Below are positions 1-11,106 of a stretch of DNA of 64,000 nucleotides, one piece after another (position 1 is the stretch's first letter; each line of letters begins with the position of its first letter). Both the position numbers and the translations under genes were made by a program. Source of the stretch: Apodospora peruviana. Its lineage: Eukaryota; Ascomycota; Sordariomycetes; Sordariales; Lasiosphaeriaceae. The notes beneath the pieces were generated by a model, which was not told where the DNA came from, ran no database searches, and worked only from the letters and a program-made list of their open reading frames with translations. The stretch is taken from NCBI GenBank assembly GCA_033439685.1, contig JAUEDM010000006.1:496001-560000 (forward strand). The letters run 5' to 3'.

Positions 1-664
1 GCAATAAAAATGCAGCGCAAAACATACAGCACCAGGGATTCGCTGGTCGTCACCGACCCAACTACTAGTCTGGCGATTAGGGGCTTATCTATCGGAGAGC
101 GGACGGGATCCGGAGTTTTCCACTATCTATGGCCGTATGTACTTATACGCGTTTGAAATTCTGTATTTAGCTGGTGTTCCAAGACCCAGTGTGGCTCCGC
201 TTCCCATGTATCACCAATGGGCACCCGTAGTGCAAAATGACATGGCAACGATGGACGAGATCACGAACGCGTGACCTGACCGTCTCATGAGATCTAAACA
301 AGTTGAGATAAACAGATAAAGATATATATGAGGAAGGAGGGGGTATCATAAGACTTTCCCAATCTCGACGTGAGGTACCTTAGATCATGACGGTAGATAA
401 ATAGAAAGAGTATGAAACAAGGAGAGATAGAAAGCATCGAGACATAAGAAACCCAAATTCCAATCGATTCCGTCGTGGATGCTGCTGCTGCTGCTGCAGC
501 TGCAGCTGCTGCCATGCATGCCTCTGTCTCAATGCTGCTAACCCGGCCCCCCTCCCTTCTCAATTGGCGCTTCAAGACAAGTACCCCTTCTTCCCTTCCC
601 AAAAACAAAAAGACTCACGACTAAACGCCTAGATATGCAACAATCTTCTCGCAAGTCCAACATA
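1..664. other. Intergenic, no gene recognised
   Basis: No convincing reading frame or RNA gene is visible. A GCT/GCA trinucleotide tract lies near 481-513, and the open frames over it are artefacts of that tract. The right part lies just downstream of the TBC gene stop codon and probably holds its 3' untranslated region. Confidence 0.6.
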
Positions 665-3600
665 CTAAGCAGTTCCCACAACTCCAAACTGCAACGGTCC
701 TTCTCCAGTCGCCACCACTGTCACAGCCTGCTCACCACCCTCATCCCCACCGCACTCACTCGGGCTAGCACTTGGACTCGCGCTCGGAGTGGCGCTGTTA
801 CTACCGCTCACCATCTCCCCGCTGACCACCGCCTCCGCCGCGGGCGCCTTGTTCGACGACAGCATCAGTTCCGACAGCCGACTCGTCCCCGTGCTGGTAC
901 TAGTACTGCTCGCCATCCTCCCCCTTGTCTTCCCAACAGTAGTAGTCCCACCACTTACACTCCTGCCAGTAATCGCCCGTCTCTGCTCCGCCCTCAGCCG
1001 GATCTGTTCCCGCTCGGCCTCGATCGCCCTCTCCCTTCTCGCCTCCACCTCCTCCCGCCTCACCAGCCTCCGCAGCCCCTCCGACGCCTGTATCAACCCA
1101 TCAATACTGATCGCGTGGTTCGTCATCTGGTGGTTGATGTACGTGTACACGCCCGCGGGCGAGTCGCACGCCAGCAGCTGCGGCTCGTTCAGCTTGAGCA
1201 GCGCCAGCGCGACCTGGAACAGGAAAGTGCTCCCGCCGCCCTCGGTGCTGGGCGCGCAGAGCACCACGTCCCAGACGCGGAAGAGCGCCTCGGCCGACAG
1301 GCAATCGGTGAAAACCGACAAAAACCACTGGAAGGTCATGGTCTCGAGGTCGATGGACAGCTCGTCAAAGTGCTGGCTGAGCTTGGGGAGCACCTCGGCG
1401 ACGTACTGGCGGAGGACCTGCTGGTCCGCGCGGGACGCCAGCAGGCTGTGGTCGAAGTACCCAGACGGGAGGATGTTCTCGACCATGGACACCAACACCC
1501 AGAACGCGTCTTCGGCCGAGGGCATTATGAGAAGTAGGTTGGCTGTAACAAGGTTCATACCCTGGCAGTAGCCAACTTCCGGGTTCCGGCGCGCATACGC
1601 TAGCAAGACCTCGTTGAGCTTGGCGACACCAGGTCCTTTGCGAAAAAAAATATTGTCCGTCAGCGTGCGCGTGATGTCGGCTTTGATCTGCATGACGATT
1701 TGCGGGTCATCCTGGTCCTCGGGGTGGTTGACCAGGTCTTCGTAGTAGCCCGGGATGCGCAGCGCCTTGGCGCCGGAGCACTCAGACCAAATCTTGGCTC
1801 GATATGCCACGGGCACACCGCCGAGGATCAAACTCTTGAACTCATTCGCTTTGGCGCGGCCGACCTTTCCCTGGACTCCCAAGCTGGCGACGCCAATCAG
1901 CTCGCCGTCGCCGAGTCGAGTCTCAGGCATCACCGCGGTGGCACGCTGAAACCGGGCTTCGGCGGCAGCCGCAGCAGCCGCCGCTGCCACGTCGCCGTCA
2001 CGTTTCCGGGATGCTCTGACTCTTCGAAGAAAGTCGTTCCACTTGACAGTCTTTTCTCGCTGGAGTGTATCGTGAAGCTGGCTAAGGTTATCCAAAAGTA
2101 GCCGGACCGGCTCGGCATCCTCCTTTGCTAAAGTCGCGGCATTTTGTTGTTGGTGCTCCTCATCTCTATCTGCGCTAGGTTGCACGGTATCATTTTCTAT
2201 CGGCGCAATGGCCGCTGTGGTGGTAGCGGATGGGAGAAACCCCCTTTCCTCCGACGTGATCAGGCCCGGAGATTTAGGCACTTCGCCTCCTTCGAGCACT
2301 TCGAACCCCTGCACGCTGATCAACGGCGTGTGGGACAGCAGTTCTGTGGGGAACGTTGCTATCTTCAGGTAGTCCTGCCACCTCTTTGGCTTTACATCGT
2401 CGCGGAACTCTTCGGTGGAAGACGGCGAGTCTGGTCTCCCATCGCCAGTGATATTCTCCTTTCCGCTGGAGCTATCCTCGATCAACACAGGCGACAAGCT
2501 GCTCCGCCCGTTGCTCAGCATTTCGGTACGGCTGCCCTGCTTGACATGGCGGACCATCTTGGCTGCCTCACGCTGCCGCTTCTTCCGTCGCTGGTCGTAG
2601 ATGAAGCCGAAACGGTCGGTCAGATACTCGGCGCCGTTGTAATTGTTATAAATGTGGGTCAGAGTCGGGGGCTGGACTTCCGGGGGTAATATGGTGTCCA
2701 TTTCCACCGGGCCGTAGCTTTGCTGTCGCGTCAACGCGTCTTCAGCGGCGGCTGGACTAGACCCCAGACCCTCCCAACGTTCCTGTAGCGGCTGTACTCG
2801 CGCAGGCGCCTCGACAGATCTCATCGTCCCACCGGTAGGACGACGCATCGCCATCAGCGCCCTTGGCCCGCCCTGGGCCGAGGCCGCACGGTTTGACGTA
2901 CTCGAGTTGACGCTCGAGGTAGACGGTGCCCTCATGGAACCGCCTCCAGTCTGCGGCGTGTCTGCGCGACCACGGATCTCGCTATCTCGCGGTACCGTAG
3001 CACCTCCAGCGACCAGCCGCAGGGCAAGGCTGGCCAAGGACGGCTTCCGTGGGCCGTTTCCAGAGTGGATACTGGAAGCTCTGCTCGAGCTGCGAACGGA
3101 GTCTTCGGCTTCGGGCGGGTTGAAGAGATCCTCGGCCAGCGTTGGCCTCCGTTCGATCCCAGGGGTGGTTCTGATGACAGTCGCCTGACGTGTTTTGGCA
3201 GCTTCGCCATTGATGCTACTTGCCCGGCTGCCCCTTTTGGTACTACCAGTACCCCAGAGGTACTCCTTCCAGCCTCGGGTTGTGCCTTTGGTTGTGTTTG
3301 TGCCGTCCGCGGACGACAGCGTTAGGTTACTGGCTCGAATCGTTGCGTCATTGACGTAGCTGCTCCTCCCATACGGGTCCCTGACGTCCTCCGCCATCGC
3401 ATCCGTCATGAGCTCCGAGAGCCCCTGCCCAGTGGTTCGCCTTATCGGGCCATTGGTTCTGGTCTCCTGCTCAATCTCCCGTAATCTCGTCTCCAAGTCC
3501 AGGCTGGAAAGTCCGCATTCCAGTACGATTTTCCGCAGCGCGCGTTCTCTCTCATCGGCCCGACGACGCAATGTGGCCATCTGTGCGTCCCGCTGTGCCA

Positions 3601-4096
3601 GGTCCTCGGCGATCTGGCGTATGAGATTGACAGCGCCATGTCGCGCAATCATACGCTCGATGTGATCGTTGTCGGCGTGGTGTAGCGCGCCCGGTATCTT
3701 CTTGGTCGCCAGCGGGGCATCTTCGAACAGGCCACCGCGAGATGGGGGTGGGGCGGTGGTCAGACTTTCAACGATCGAGGCGGGCCGGGGGTGCTCGGGC
3801 TGCGAGGCGATAGAGTCGGGGGAAGACCGCTTGCGCGATGTCAGGGTTGCGCTATCATTATCGTTGAGGAAGAATCTTTCGGCGCGGGGGGACTCGGGGG
3901 AAAAGGAGGGAAAGGAAGTGAGCGACTTGTCGGAGGCGGCGATGGACGATGCGGAGCTCGACGGGTGCGAGGTCAGTCTCTTGCGTGTACGAGAAGTCCC
4001 TGACCGGACGCTCCTTGCAGAGGCGGCGGACTGTTGCGAGACTGAACGCTCGAGTGGTGCCGAGTAAGCAGCGGCAGCAACTGTCGTCTCCTCCAT
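665..4096 (-). CDS. TBC-domain Rab GTPase-activating protein
   Basis: Single-exon gene of 1143 codons. The protein should speed GTP hydrolysis by a Rab GTPase at an internal membrane and so control vesicle traffic. The TBC domain lies at about residues 735-990. The arginine-finger motif IxxDxxR is present (IKADITR, near 806) and the glutamine-finger YxQ motif follows (GYCQGMN, near 842), so both catalytic residues are kept. The first 700 residues are Ser/Pro/Arg-rich and low-complexity, with a short coiled-coil stretch near residues 165-215. The C-terminal tail is charged, then Ser/Thr-rich. The ATG at 4096 is preceded by a purine at -3. The domain order resembles other large fungal TBC proteins, but the Rab partner cannot be read from the sequence. 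No lesions were found over 3.4 kb, which makes this a useful control for the broken genes nearby. Confidence 0.93.
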   Translation of the reverse strand: MEETTVAAAAYSAPLERSVSQQSAASARSVRSGTSRTRKRLTSHPSSSASSIAASDKSLTSFPSFSPESPRAERFFLNDNDSATLTSRKRSSPDSIASQPEHPRPASIVESLTTAPPPSRGGLFEDAPLATKKIPGALHHADNDHIERMIARHGAVNLIRQIAEDLAQRDAQMATLRRRADERERALRKIVLECGLSSLDLETRLREIEQETRTNGPIRRTTGQGLSELMTDAMAEDVRDPYGRSSYVNDATIRASNLTLSSADGTNTTKGTTRGWKEYLWGTGSTKRGSRASSINGEAAKTRQATVIRTTPGIERRPTLAEDLFNPPEAEDSVRSSSRASSIHSGNGPRKPSLASLALRLVAGGATVPRDSEIRGRADTPQTGGGSMRAPSTSSVNSSTSNRAASAQGGPRALMAMRRPTGGTMRSVEAPARVQPLQERWEGLGSSPAAAEDALTRQQSYGPVEMDTILPPEVQPPTLTHIYNNYNGAEYLTDRFGFIYDQRRKKRQREAAKMVRHVKQGSRTEMLSNGRSSLSPVLIEDSSSGKENITGDGRPDSPSSTEEFRDDVKPKRWQDYLKIATFPTELLSHTPLISVQGFEVLEGGEVPKSPGLITSEERGFLPSATTTAAIAPIENDTVQPSADRDEEHQQQNAATLAKEDAEPVRLLLDNLSQLHDTLQREKTVKWNDFLRRVRASRKRDGDVAAAAAAAAAEARFQRATAVMPETRLGDGELIGVASLGVQGKVGRAKANEFKSLILGGVPVAYRAKIWSECSGAKALRIPGYYEDLVNHPEDQDDPQIVMQIKADITRTLTDNIFFRKGPGVAKLNEVLLAYARRNPEVGYCQGMNLVTANLLLIMPSAEDAFWVLVSMVENILPSGYFDHSLLASRADQQVLRQYVAEVLPKLSQHFDELSIDLETMTFQWFLSVFTDCLSAEALFRVWDVVLCAPSTEGGGSTFLFQVALALLKLNEPQLLACDSPAGVYTYINHQMTNHAISIDGLIQASEGLRRLVRREEVEARRERAIEAEREQIRLRAEQRRAITGRSVSGGTTTVGKTRGRMASSTSTSTGTSRLSELMLSSNKAPAAEAVVSGEMVSGSNSATPSASPSASPSECGGDEGGEQAVTVVATGEGPLQFGVVGTA

Positions 4097-5000
4097 CTTT
4101 CGGAGCCAGATCGACTCATTATCCTAGGCGCACAAGTCGTCTGGTGTCGGTTCACGAACCAGGCATGCAACGGTCGTGGTGTCGTGGTGTGCCGGTGTGA
4201 AAAATGACGGGCCGGTGGCGATCGGACTGGTAGTCGTGTGCAGTCCGGGTGTCGTCAGAAGGTCAAAGACGCAATGCTGTGATAATCGATATTCCGATCA
4301 GGCATTCTGTCATCCGACCGGGAAACGGACTGCTGTTCAGTGGAACTTGGGCAGCGTTAATGCAAGGGTCGCAGGTCGGTTGCTCCAGTGCAGGGCAGTG
4401 GGGAATTAACCGACTTTGCGCCTAGACACTGATTGGACCGAGGGCCGACATGGCACCTGGATCCTTATCCGGCACGGGGCGTGCGGCGTAACAGATGACG
4501 ACTGTGCCACAGCGGCGTAAATCCACAGGCACCCGACTTTGAAGGAGTCGTCAGACTCTGTGAGGTGGGGAATTCAATTCTGATCCAAAGGCACGATGCC
4601 TTGACAAGTTTGATGCCCAGCAAAACCCACGCCGCTTCCAACAGCAGAGATTTCCCACCCCCGTCGTTGTGTCGTGCAGTGGAGCGAGCTTCTCGTCATC
4701 CAGAGTCCGACCTCACCTAGCGAACGTGGACTTGAGCGATCTGGGCGCATTTAGGGTTTGCGCTGGCAGTCCTTGGTCGAATGATATTAAGAAGATCAGT
4801 GGCGCTGGTGGTTCACTTATATTGTCATTACTATTTCGATGCGCTGTGCAAGCTGTGGTGTGTTGTTGTCTGTGATTCTAACGATGAAGATATTCTGATC
4901 AGGGAAGAAAACTGTCAGATTGCATGCTCACCATGTTTGTTGGCCAGCCGACGGCATTGCGTCAGTACGTGGCGTTAAATCAACACATATTCCGTACCGG
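4097..5000. other. Intergenic, no gene recognised
   Basis: About 900 bases separate the starts of the TBC gene and the end of the HET gene. Only short overlapping frames without family features are present. The part next to 4096 should contain the TBC gene promoter, but no clear TATA box stands out. Confidence 0.55.
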
Positions 5001-6953
5001 TCAAACCAACACAACTTCAACAGGCTCCCTCCCCTCTAAAATCTCACAAGCCTCGCCGCTCATGATCCCATGGATATAAGCTTGTCCCACAAACGCATGT
5101 TCCCCATCTAGGAGCGGGCGGAATACAAACGGAACCACGGCGCCTGGGACGATCCATAGCTCATCCCCAGCCTGCAGACTGCCCGTTCCCTTTCCAACCC
5201 AATGGTCTCGTGTCCGGAACAGCTTCATCCCCTTCATCCCCCATGACACGGCAGCGTCGTCATGTATCCCCAAGCGAGGGAAACTCTGCCGCGATGACTC
5301 TGACGGAAACACGAGGTTGTTCCTATCCAGCCTCCGGACCTCAGACCGCAGTGACTCCAGGGACGCCTCCTCACCGCCGCGGAGCTGCCGAAGAAGCCAC
5401 CTCCTCGCCGTGAGGGCCATTGAATCAGTTACGGGGAATGCTTGGTCAACTTCCGGGGACGTAAGCAACGCCATGGATTTCCAGAGGGCGTCGAGGGCGC
5501 CCTGGTGGCTATCTTCCTCGCTATCAGGATCGCTCAGGATCTGCTTCGTCATCTCGAGCATCTCGGACGCAGATTGCGCACCGCTCTGGATCGTGTCAAA
5601 CAGGTAGCCGTCCAGCTTCAGTCTCTTCTTTGCTTCGTCCACACGCATGCCGTGGACTGGCTCGCCCTCAGACCGGGATCTCCTTCCGGGCAGACCCCTA
5701 GAGATGTTGAAATCATCGCGGTGCTCAAAACACGCCCACAAGGAGTCCGGCTCGAGCGAAGCTCTCAGATCAGGGACCCAGGATGGCAGTTTGGCATCAT
5801 AAAACCTGCCAGGGCCTTCCGCGTCGTCCTTTGCCATGCGCGACCGGTTGGACCTGGCGGAGACATCCTCGACGAAGGTCAAGAAATTGACCTCCTTCGT
5901 TCTGCTCAGGGCGTCAAACCAGAAATACTGATACAGCTCCTCAAACGGACGGTCGTAGCCCCAGCCCGCCAGCCTGTCAAACCCGCAGATTCCAATCATG
6001 GCATACAGCCTGTCGTGCTCGACCGAGCACGTGTACGCGTTGCGGTTCCCCTGCAGCACGAGCTTGCCAAACCGCGCCCTCATCCAGGGCTGTCCATACC
6101 GGCGGTACTGGCCCCGGTACCAGGCGAGCTGGTAGGGCAGGTTGGCGGTGCGCATCGCCATCCCCTGCCGCCCGTCAGCGTATTCTGGGTTAGGCATCCT
6201 GCCCTCCTTGATGAGCCTAGTGTCCCCGAAGACGGTGAGCGCATGCGACGCCTTGCGGAGCCCCTCCCAGGAAATTTCGTTGTGTCCGCAGAAGACGAGG
6301 GGGTCGGCACGGGACGCGATGACCTCCTGCCAGATCCATTGGCGACGAAAGTATTCCCTGTGCGCGAGACCATGCACCGCCAGCCATCTCTCGGCGTCGA
6401 TTCCGCAGATAAGAGGCAGGTCGGACAGGGCCTTGTCCGCACTATTCCCGTCGTTCAGCTCCAGCATGCGGTCCCAGAAGGCCTCCCCCTCAACGTCTGG
6501 GAAGCTGCGCTCTATCCTGCGCACCACGTCCTCGAATAGGCGGACTGCGGTTGCGGCCCCCAACGTCCCAAGCCAGATGAGCACTGATTCGGCGCCCGCA
6601 TAGATATCGTGCATCCGCGCCAGCTGGGGCGGCTTCTCGGCGTCATTTCCCTGGTCTATGCATACGGCGTCGATCCAGATGGCCGAAAGCTTGTCGGGCA
6701 CGAGCTTGTGCAGGTGGAACAGCGCGTCGTGGAGGTTTTGGCGGATCTTGAGCGGCGATCCGTCGCAGAGGACTTCGAACTCGGGGGACTTGGGTCCCCA
6801 TGTGTAGGAGAGGCAGTTGTAGGGCTCGGACTGTAGGCTGGTGACCTCGCGGAGCGAGATGGAGATATTGCCGTTTACGATGGACGTGACGGAGAGGAGG
6901 CGGATCCCAGATGTGAGGTCGCCCAGGGGCGCGTATTTATATGCCGCCGTCAT
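5001..6953 (-). CDS. HET-domain protein (heterokaryon incompatibility type)
   Basis: Single-exon gene of 650 codons starting at the ATG at 6953. The HET domain (PF06985), at about residues 45-215, shows its usual signatures in order: YNCLSYTWG, then IWIDAVCIDQ, then the RMHDIYAGAESVLIWLG region, and FRRQWIWQEV further on. HET domains trigger cell death after fusion of genetically unlike hyphae, and many are thought to act downstream of NLR-type sensors. The C-terminal 400 residues have no other domain I recognise, but they end in the glycine-rich, hydrophobic block (GDELWIVPGA, then GEACEIL) common at the end of this protein class. The frame is intact, unlike the second HET locus near 40 kb. 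The allele specificity and any partner gene are unknown. Confidence 0.93.
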   Translation of the reverse strand: MTAAYKYAPLGDLTSGIRLLSVTSIVNGNISISLREVTSLQSEPYNCLSYTWGPKSPEFEVLCDGSPLKIRQNLHDALFHLHKLVPDKLSAIWIDAVCIDQGNDAEKPPQLARMHDIYAGAESVLIWLGTLGAATAVRLFEDVVRRIERSFPDVEGEAFWDRMLELNDGNSADKALSDLPLICGIDAERWLAVHGLAHREYFRRQWIWQEVIASRADPLVFCGHNEISWEGLRKASHALTVFGDTRLIKEGRMPNPEYADGRQGMAMRTANLPYQLAWYRGQYRRYGQPWMRARFGKLVLQGNRNAYTCSVEHDRLYAMIGICGFDRLAGWGYDRPFEELYQYFWFDALSRTKEVNFLTFVEDVSARSNRSRMAKDDAEGPGRFYDAKLPSWVPDLRASLEPDSLWACFEHRDDFNISRGLPGRRSRSEGEPVHGMRVDEAKKRLKLDGYLFDTIQSGAQSASEMLEMTKQILSDPDSEEDSHQGALDALWKSMALLTSPEVDQAFPVTDSMALTARRWLLRQLRGGEEASLESLRSEVRRLDRNNLVFPSESSRQSFPRLGIHDDAAVSWGMKGMKLFRTRDHWVGKGTGSLQAGDELWIVPGAVVPFVFRPLLDGEHAFVGQAYIHGIMSGEACEILEGREPVEVVLV

Positions 6954-7372
6954 GTCGGCGAGAGAAGGTTCCTGAGAGAGGATTATTGAAGAGGGAAGGA
7001 GGGGAAAAGGGTGGGAAATTATTTGGAGATTCAGGATTGCATGTCACTGATAAGGATATGTGGGTGGCTTGGCTTGGTTCAGCCGCACCTGAATAAATAC
7101 ACTCAGGGACTGATACGGGTTACTGTTAGAGATTTAGGGTCATTAGTGAGTGGCCTTCTGCAGGGTGAGCTAGGGGTGAGCCGTGCAAATAAGTGAAAGC
7201 TTCTGGTTAAAGCTGCCGTATAAGGCCGTTGCCAGTTTTTATGTATGTAGACATTTCATGTAGCAGCCTGGCGATGTGGTGAAGGTCCTACCGACCTGCT
7301 ATCTCAAGCTAGAGCCTAGGTATGTTATATTCTGCAATATACCCCCCATCTCTACGCATGTCTTTGGTGTAC
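6954..7372. other. Intergenic between HET gene and protease/F-box gene
   Basis: About 420 bases that hold the HET gene's upstream region and the 3' flank of the next gene. Short frames here show no coding character. Confidence 0.5.
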
Positions 7373-10300
7373 TCATAAATCATCAGGATCCTCCTCATGG
7401 TTCTCCACCCCTTCAACTTGAGCATACTCCGCGATAAACAAATCCATCTCCCGTGAGCTCCACAGCCCGTACTCATCGTCCTCCCCTCCCACCGGTGCCG
7501 GTACCGCTGCCGGCTGCGCCTCCTCCCTAATCAGCCAGACAAATACCTGCGCGTTCCGTCGGATCTGCGACGGGTTCTCGACGACCTTACGTTCCAAGAT
7601 CGCAGCCTCTGCCGTGTGGCTCCATATGTCCTGCAGACGGGGTAGGTTCTGGATGAGAAGGCTGTTGTCGGCCGGCGACAGCTGGCCCATCGGTCGGCCG
7701 TTTGCCAGGCTTGACGGGAGGAGTGGCACGCGTGGTGGTATGCCAGCTTGTCGCTGTTTCTCCACCGCGTCAGGTGTTGTTGTGTGTGGCACCTGTTTGG
7801 TGGTCCGAGGTGAACTGTTACCGGCACCACTGCTACCGCTTCCGCTGGACCTTGAAGCTTTGTAGAGATCACGAGCAATTTTTCCGAACCTCAGTGATGG
7901 AAATTTTATTAATCTGGCTTGATTCGCCGATCGTCGAGCCTGATCATCGGGCAGTTCCTCGGCCGGCTTCCATGGCGTGAGTGTCGCGTACCAGGTGTCC
8001 AGAGCATTCCTGCGCGTGTTGTACCCCTGAACCCGCCACAGTCTCTCGATCTCGCGCAAGCCGCCGATGCAGATGATGGCGCAGCAGACTTCATCAGAAG
8101 GCTTGTCCCTCAGGTAGCCGCGCAGGGACCTCTCGACGCGACCGACATAGGACGGCGTCCTAAGCAGCCTTTGGAACGACGAGATCACCAAAGGGAATAT
8201 CTCGTGCGTGCTAAGCAGCGTTGTGTCTGCATAGCGGCTGATGATCGCGTTCTCGATCGGATTCACGGTATACGGCGTCTTGCTCAGACCATAGCCGCCA
8301 TTCTCCACCATGTATTCCAGGATGCTCCGACGGTAATTTTCAAGAAAGTGGAACAAGGTGAGCAGGCTGGGCATCAGACGGCGGGTCATACGTGCTCGCT
8401 GCGGCGCGAACTCGGCCTTTTGCTGCTTTGTGGTTCGGAGGAAGAGCTTCTTGGAACACCACCACGAGATCCAGCTGGCCATCTTGGCGGTAACAACGAG
8501 CCGTGACCAGAGGCTGCATATGTAGTGCAGGTTCACGCTCGATGGGTCGGAGGGGATGGGGTAGAGAGCTAGTACGTAGCCTGGCACTGCACCGCGACGC
8601 AGGAGCGACCTCGTAAGTGGTGATTCGTTCAGTCCGACCACTGCATGGCATGATCGTGAGACCAGCCGGAAGCGGAGGAGGTCGGGGATGTCTAGCAGAC
8701 CAAGGATCTGCACCTGCAATTCGTTTGGCAAACTGGCGAAGTACTGGTCAAACTCGCCGTGCGTAGTATAGTGCCTGTTTGTTTGTTAGTTCTAGGTCAG
8801 TGAGGCTGCGGAAAGTTCCAGAATAAGACTCAGACCTACTGTTTCGAGATGTCATTTGCTACAACTAGCTTCGGGCTATCAGACACTATGGAGTGTTTCT
8901 TTCCCAGCAGCTTGATCTTTGATAGTCTAGCTTCGGAGCGTTTGTATGATGATCGCGATTTTGGGTCTTTCTCGTCGTCTGACTCGGATGAAAGGGAACC
9001 AATCGTTGGAAGCACGAAAGCAGACAACTCGGATGGCACCGATACTCGGCGCATAGTCGGCGTCGGTCGATCACTCTGCGGAGAGATCTGCTTGAGCTTG
9101 TCGAGGTACCTAGGAGATGCAAACTCGGTGATATGAAGGGCTGTCAACTTTTGAGTGGTACTGGCCTCTGGCTGATGACCGCTTGCCGAGGCCTGTGACG
9201 ACTGCTGGACCTGGAAGGTGGAAGAGGAGATGCCGCTTTTTTGGTCTGGCGGTGCAGTTTGAGCCAGGCTCACTGTGGTGGAGAGGGTTCTGCTGATATC
9301 GCTGAATACCTGAGTCGCCGGAACGACGTACCCGAAGCCTGTCCCCGGGGTCCCGGCAACAATGAGACCGTAGAACTCCCCTGAGGTCTGGTCGATGATG
9401 GGCGCCCCGCAATCGCCCTCGCTGAGTTCTTTTTCCAGTTGGACCAAATACAGCTCCTGAAAGGCTCTCTGGCCAGGCAGGTGCATATACGATGCAGTGG
9501 CAGATAGCCGGCCGGTGACGACCCCCTTGGATGCCGTGCATGTGACAATGTCGGCATCATGGGGCCCAACGTCCCCCGTTCTTGATATCGGCAGACGACG
9601 CTGGACTCCATAACGTTCAAATTGAATCACATTCCGGAACTCGTGGTCGACCAGATTGATTAGGGCATAGTCTAAGGCTGGGTTGTGAGCGGGCGGAAAG
9701 CAGATTCGTCCGATATATCGGTGCTCGGGCTCCCAGAACTTGTCCTCGAAAGGTTGAATCACTTCGCCCGCCTGTTTCCACGAGGTGTGGGATGCGCCAG
9801 ATTGCTCATGGTGAACTCGCGATGGCGGAAACTTGGCGGAGGTTGATTCTTGACTGGGACCGTCGTCTTCGCTATCAGAGGAACGCATATCGTCCGGGGT
9901 CCGGCTTCCGAAGCTCGGTACATCTGCGTCGTCATAGTCCTCGGCTCCGGAATCGCCGTCAAAGGAACACTCGTCAGAGCCAGATGATGGGAAGTTCAGA
10001 CTCGGATCGCGTGCATTGCCTCGGTCTTCCAAAACATGTCCCACGGTAAGCAGAAACCGGGCTCCGTTGATCCAGACAGCCGGCCCGCCGGTTGCCGTCC
10101 GTATCTGAAAACCGCCCCATCTCCGGATATAGAGCCGCTCGCCGAGAGCATAATCCGTCTTTCCAGCATCGACGAGCACATTCCCCTCCGTGTGGTTGTC
10201 GGAAGGAAAGCTCAGGCTAACAGCCTTATCGTCGCTGAACCCACCCATCCGTTTCACTCGCCGCCTGTCTGGAAGCTCGGCCGTATCCCCCAGGCCCAGG

Positions 10301-10650
10301 CCAGAGTGCTCGTCGAGGAAGCCGTTCTCCTTGATCATCTTTCTGATTTGTTTTCTCGTCATCTTGTCGGGCGAGCAGATCAAGATCATGGGTGCCGCTG
10401 TTGCTTCGGTCTTTCCGATCATGTACATCTCCAGGATGGCCAGAGATGAACCCGACGTGCAGAAGTTGTCCAGGTACTCCTTAATCTTAGGCCGGATAGT
10501 ATTCCAGACGTCGCGAGCGTGCCCGACAGGCTTCCAGCATGTGTACTTGCCGGATTGTATCTCACCGAGTCGCTCGCCGATTGATTCTTCCGGGTTGAGC
10601 CAGAAGCACTTTGGCTTGCGAAGTCCGATGCGCTCAATGACTTGGTCCAT
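7373..10650 (-). CDS. Chymotrypsin-fold protease-like / F-box fusion protein
   Basis: Two-exon model: 10650-8840 and 8774-7373, giving 1070 aa. The 65-base intron (8839-8775) starts GTAGGT, has an ACTAAC branch site and ends ACAG. The join keeps frame across the conserved ISKQ|HYTTHGEFDQYF junction. I chose the ATG at 10650 because the frame closes just upstream of it. Residues 1-190 are an unassigned helical/linker region. A PA-clan (trypsin-like) protease domain follows: His205 in TVGHVLED, Asp327 in NPALDYALINL and a nucleophile at 414 in EGDCGAP, where trypsins have GDSGGP. A basic, Ser-rich linker leads to an F-box near 619-660 (LPNELQVQILGLLDIPDLLRF) and a long C-terminal region. F-boxes dock a substrate receptor onto SCF ubiquitin ligases through Skp1. 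Either half could be annotated alone; the join is my inference from splice signals and frame. Confidence 0.8.
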
Positions 10651-11106
10651 GGTCAAACTTCATGGCTGACGGAGCGCCCCTTCACCGTGAGCATGGCGTG
10701 GCAGATAACAGGGTACACCAGTATTTGACCACTAGGCTTCTGCGCTTGACCTGAAGGATCGCCTCATATTGTCGTGGTATACAATTGAATGATGGCGGGT
10801 ATTCTTGTGTGAAATGACGTGGTCTCTCAGCTGAGAAAACTGGTTGAACCGCTAGTGGCGCAGCAATAATCACATTGAGGGGGAGATGTCTCGCATTAAC
10901 AGATACCGTGATCAATGCACGTCCTGATTTAGCCGACAGTCCCCCAATTACTGTTAGGGAAAGACCTGTGCATAACTTTCCACGCTTAACCCCGTTCGAG
11001 GTTGCGACGCTCTGCTCTGGCAGGGCGACCTCAACTGAAGCACCGCCCACATTACAACATTTGAACCAGACCATCATTTCCCGGGAACCAAGTCACAACA
11101 ATCGCG
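10651..11106. promoter_or_regulatory. Shared divergent promoter region
   Basis: 456 bases lie between two start codons pointing away from each other: the protease/F-box gene on the minus strand and the tail-anchored protein on the plus strand. Both promoters must lie here or overlap it. A 132-codon open frame crosses it on the minus strand without features of a gene. Confidence 0.5.

Noticed and set aside
294..608. Open frame with a poly-Ala/poly-Ser run
   Set aside because: It arises from the GCT/GCA trinucleotide tract and has no other coding character.
635..1571. Long plus-strand frames opposite the TBC gene
   Set aside because: They are shadows of the minus-strand TBC coding sequence, with Pro/Arg-rich composition typical of antisense frames.
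5442..6539. 365-codon plus-strand frame opposite the HET gene
   Set aside because: Shadow of the HET coding sequence; the minus-strand reading has the HET motifs.
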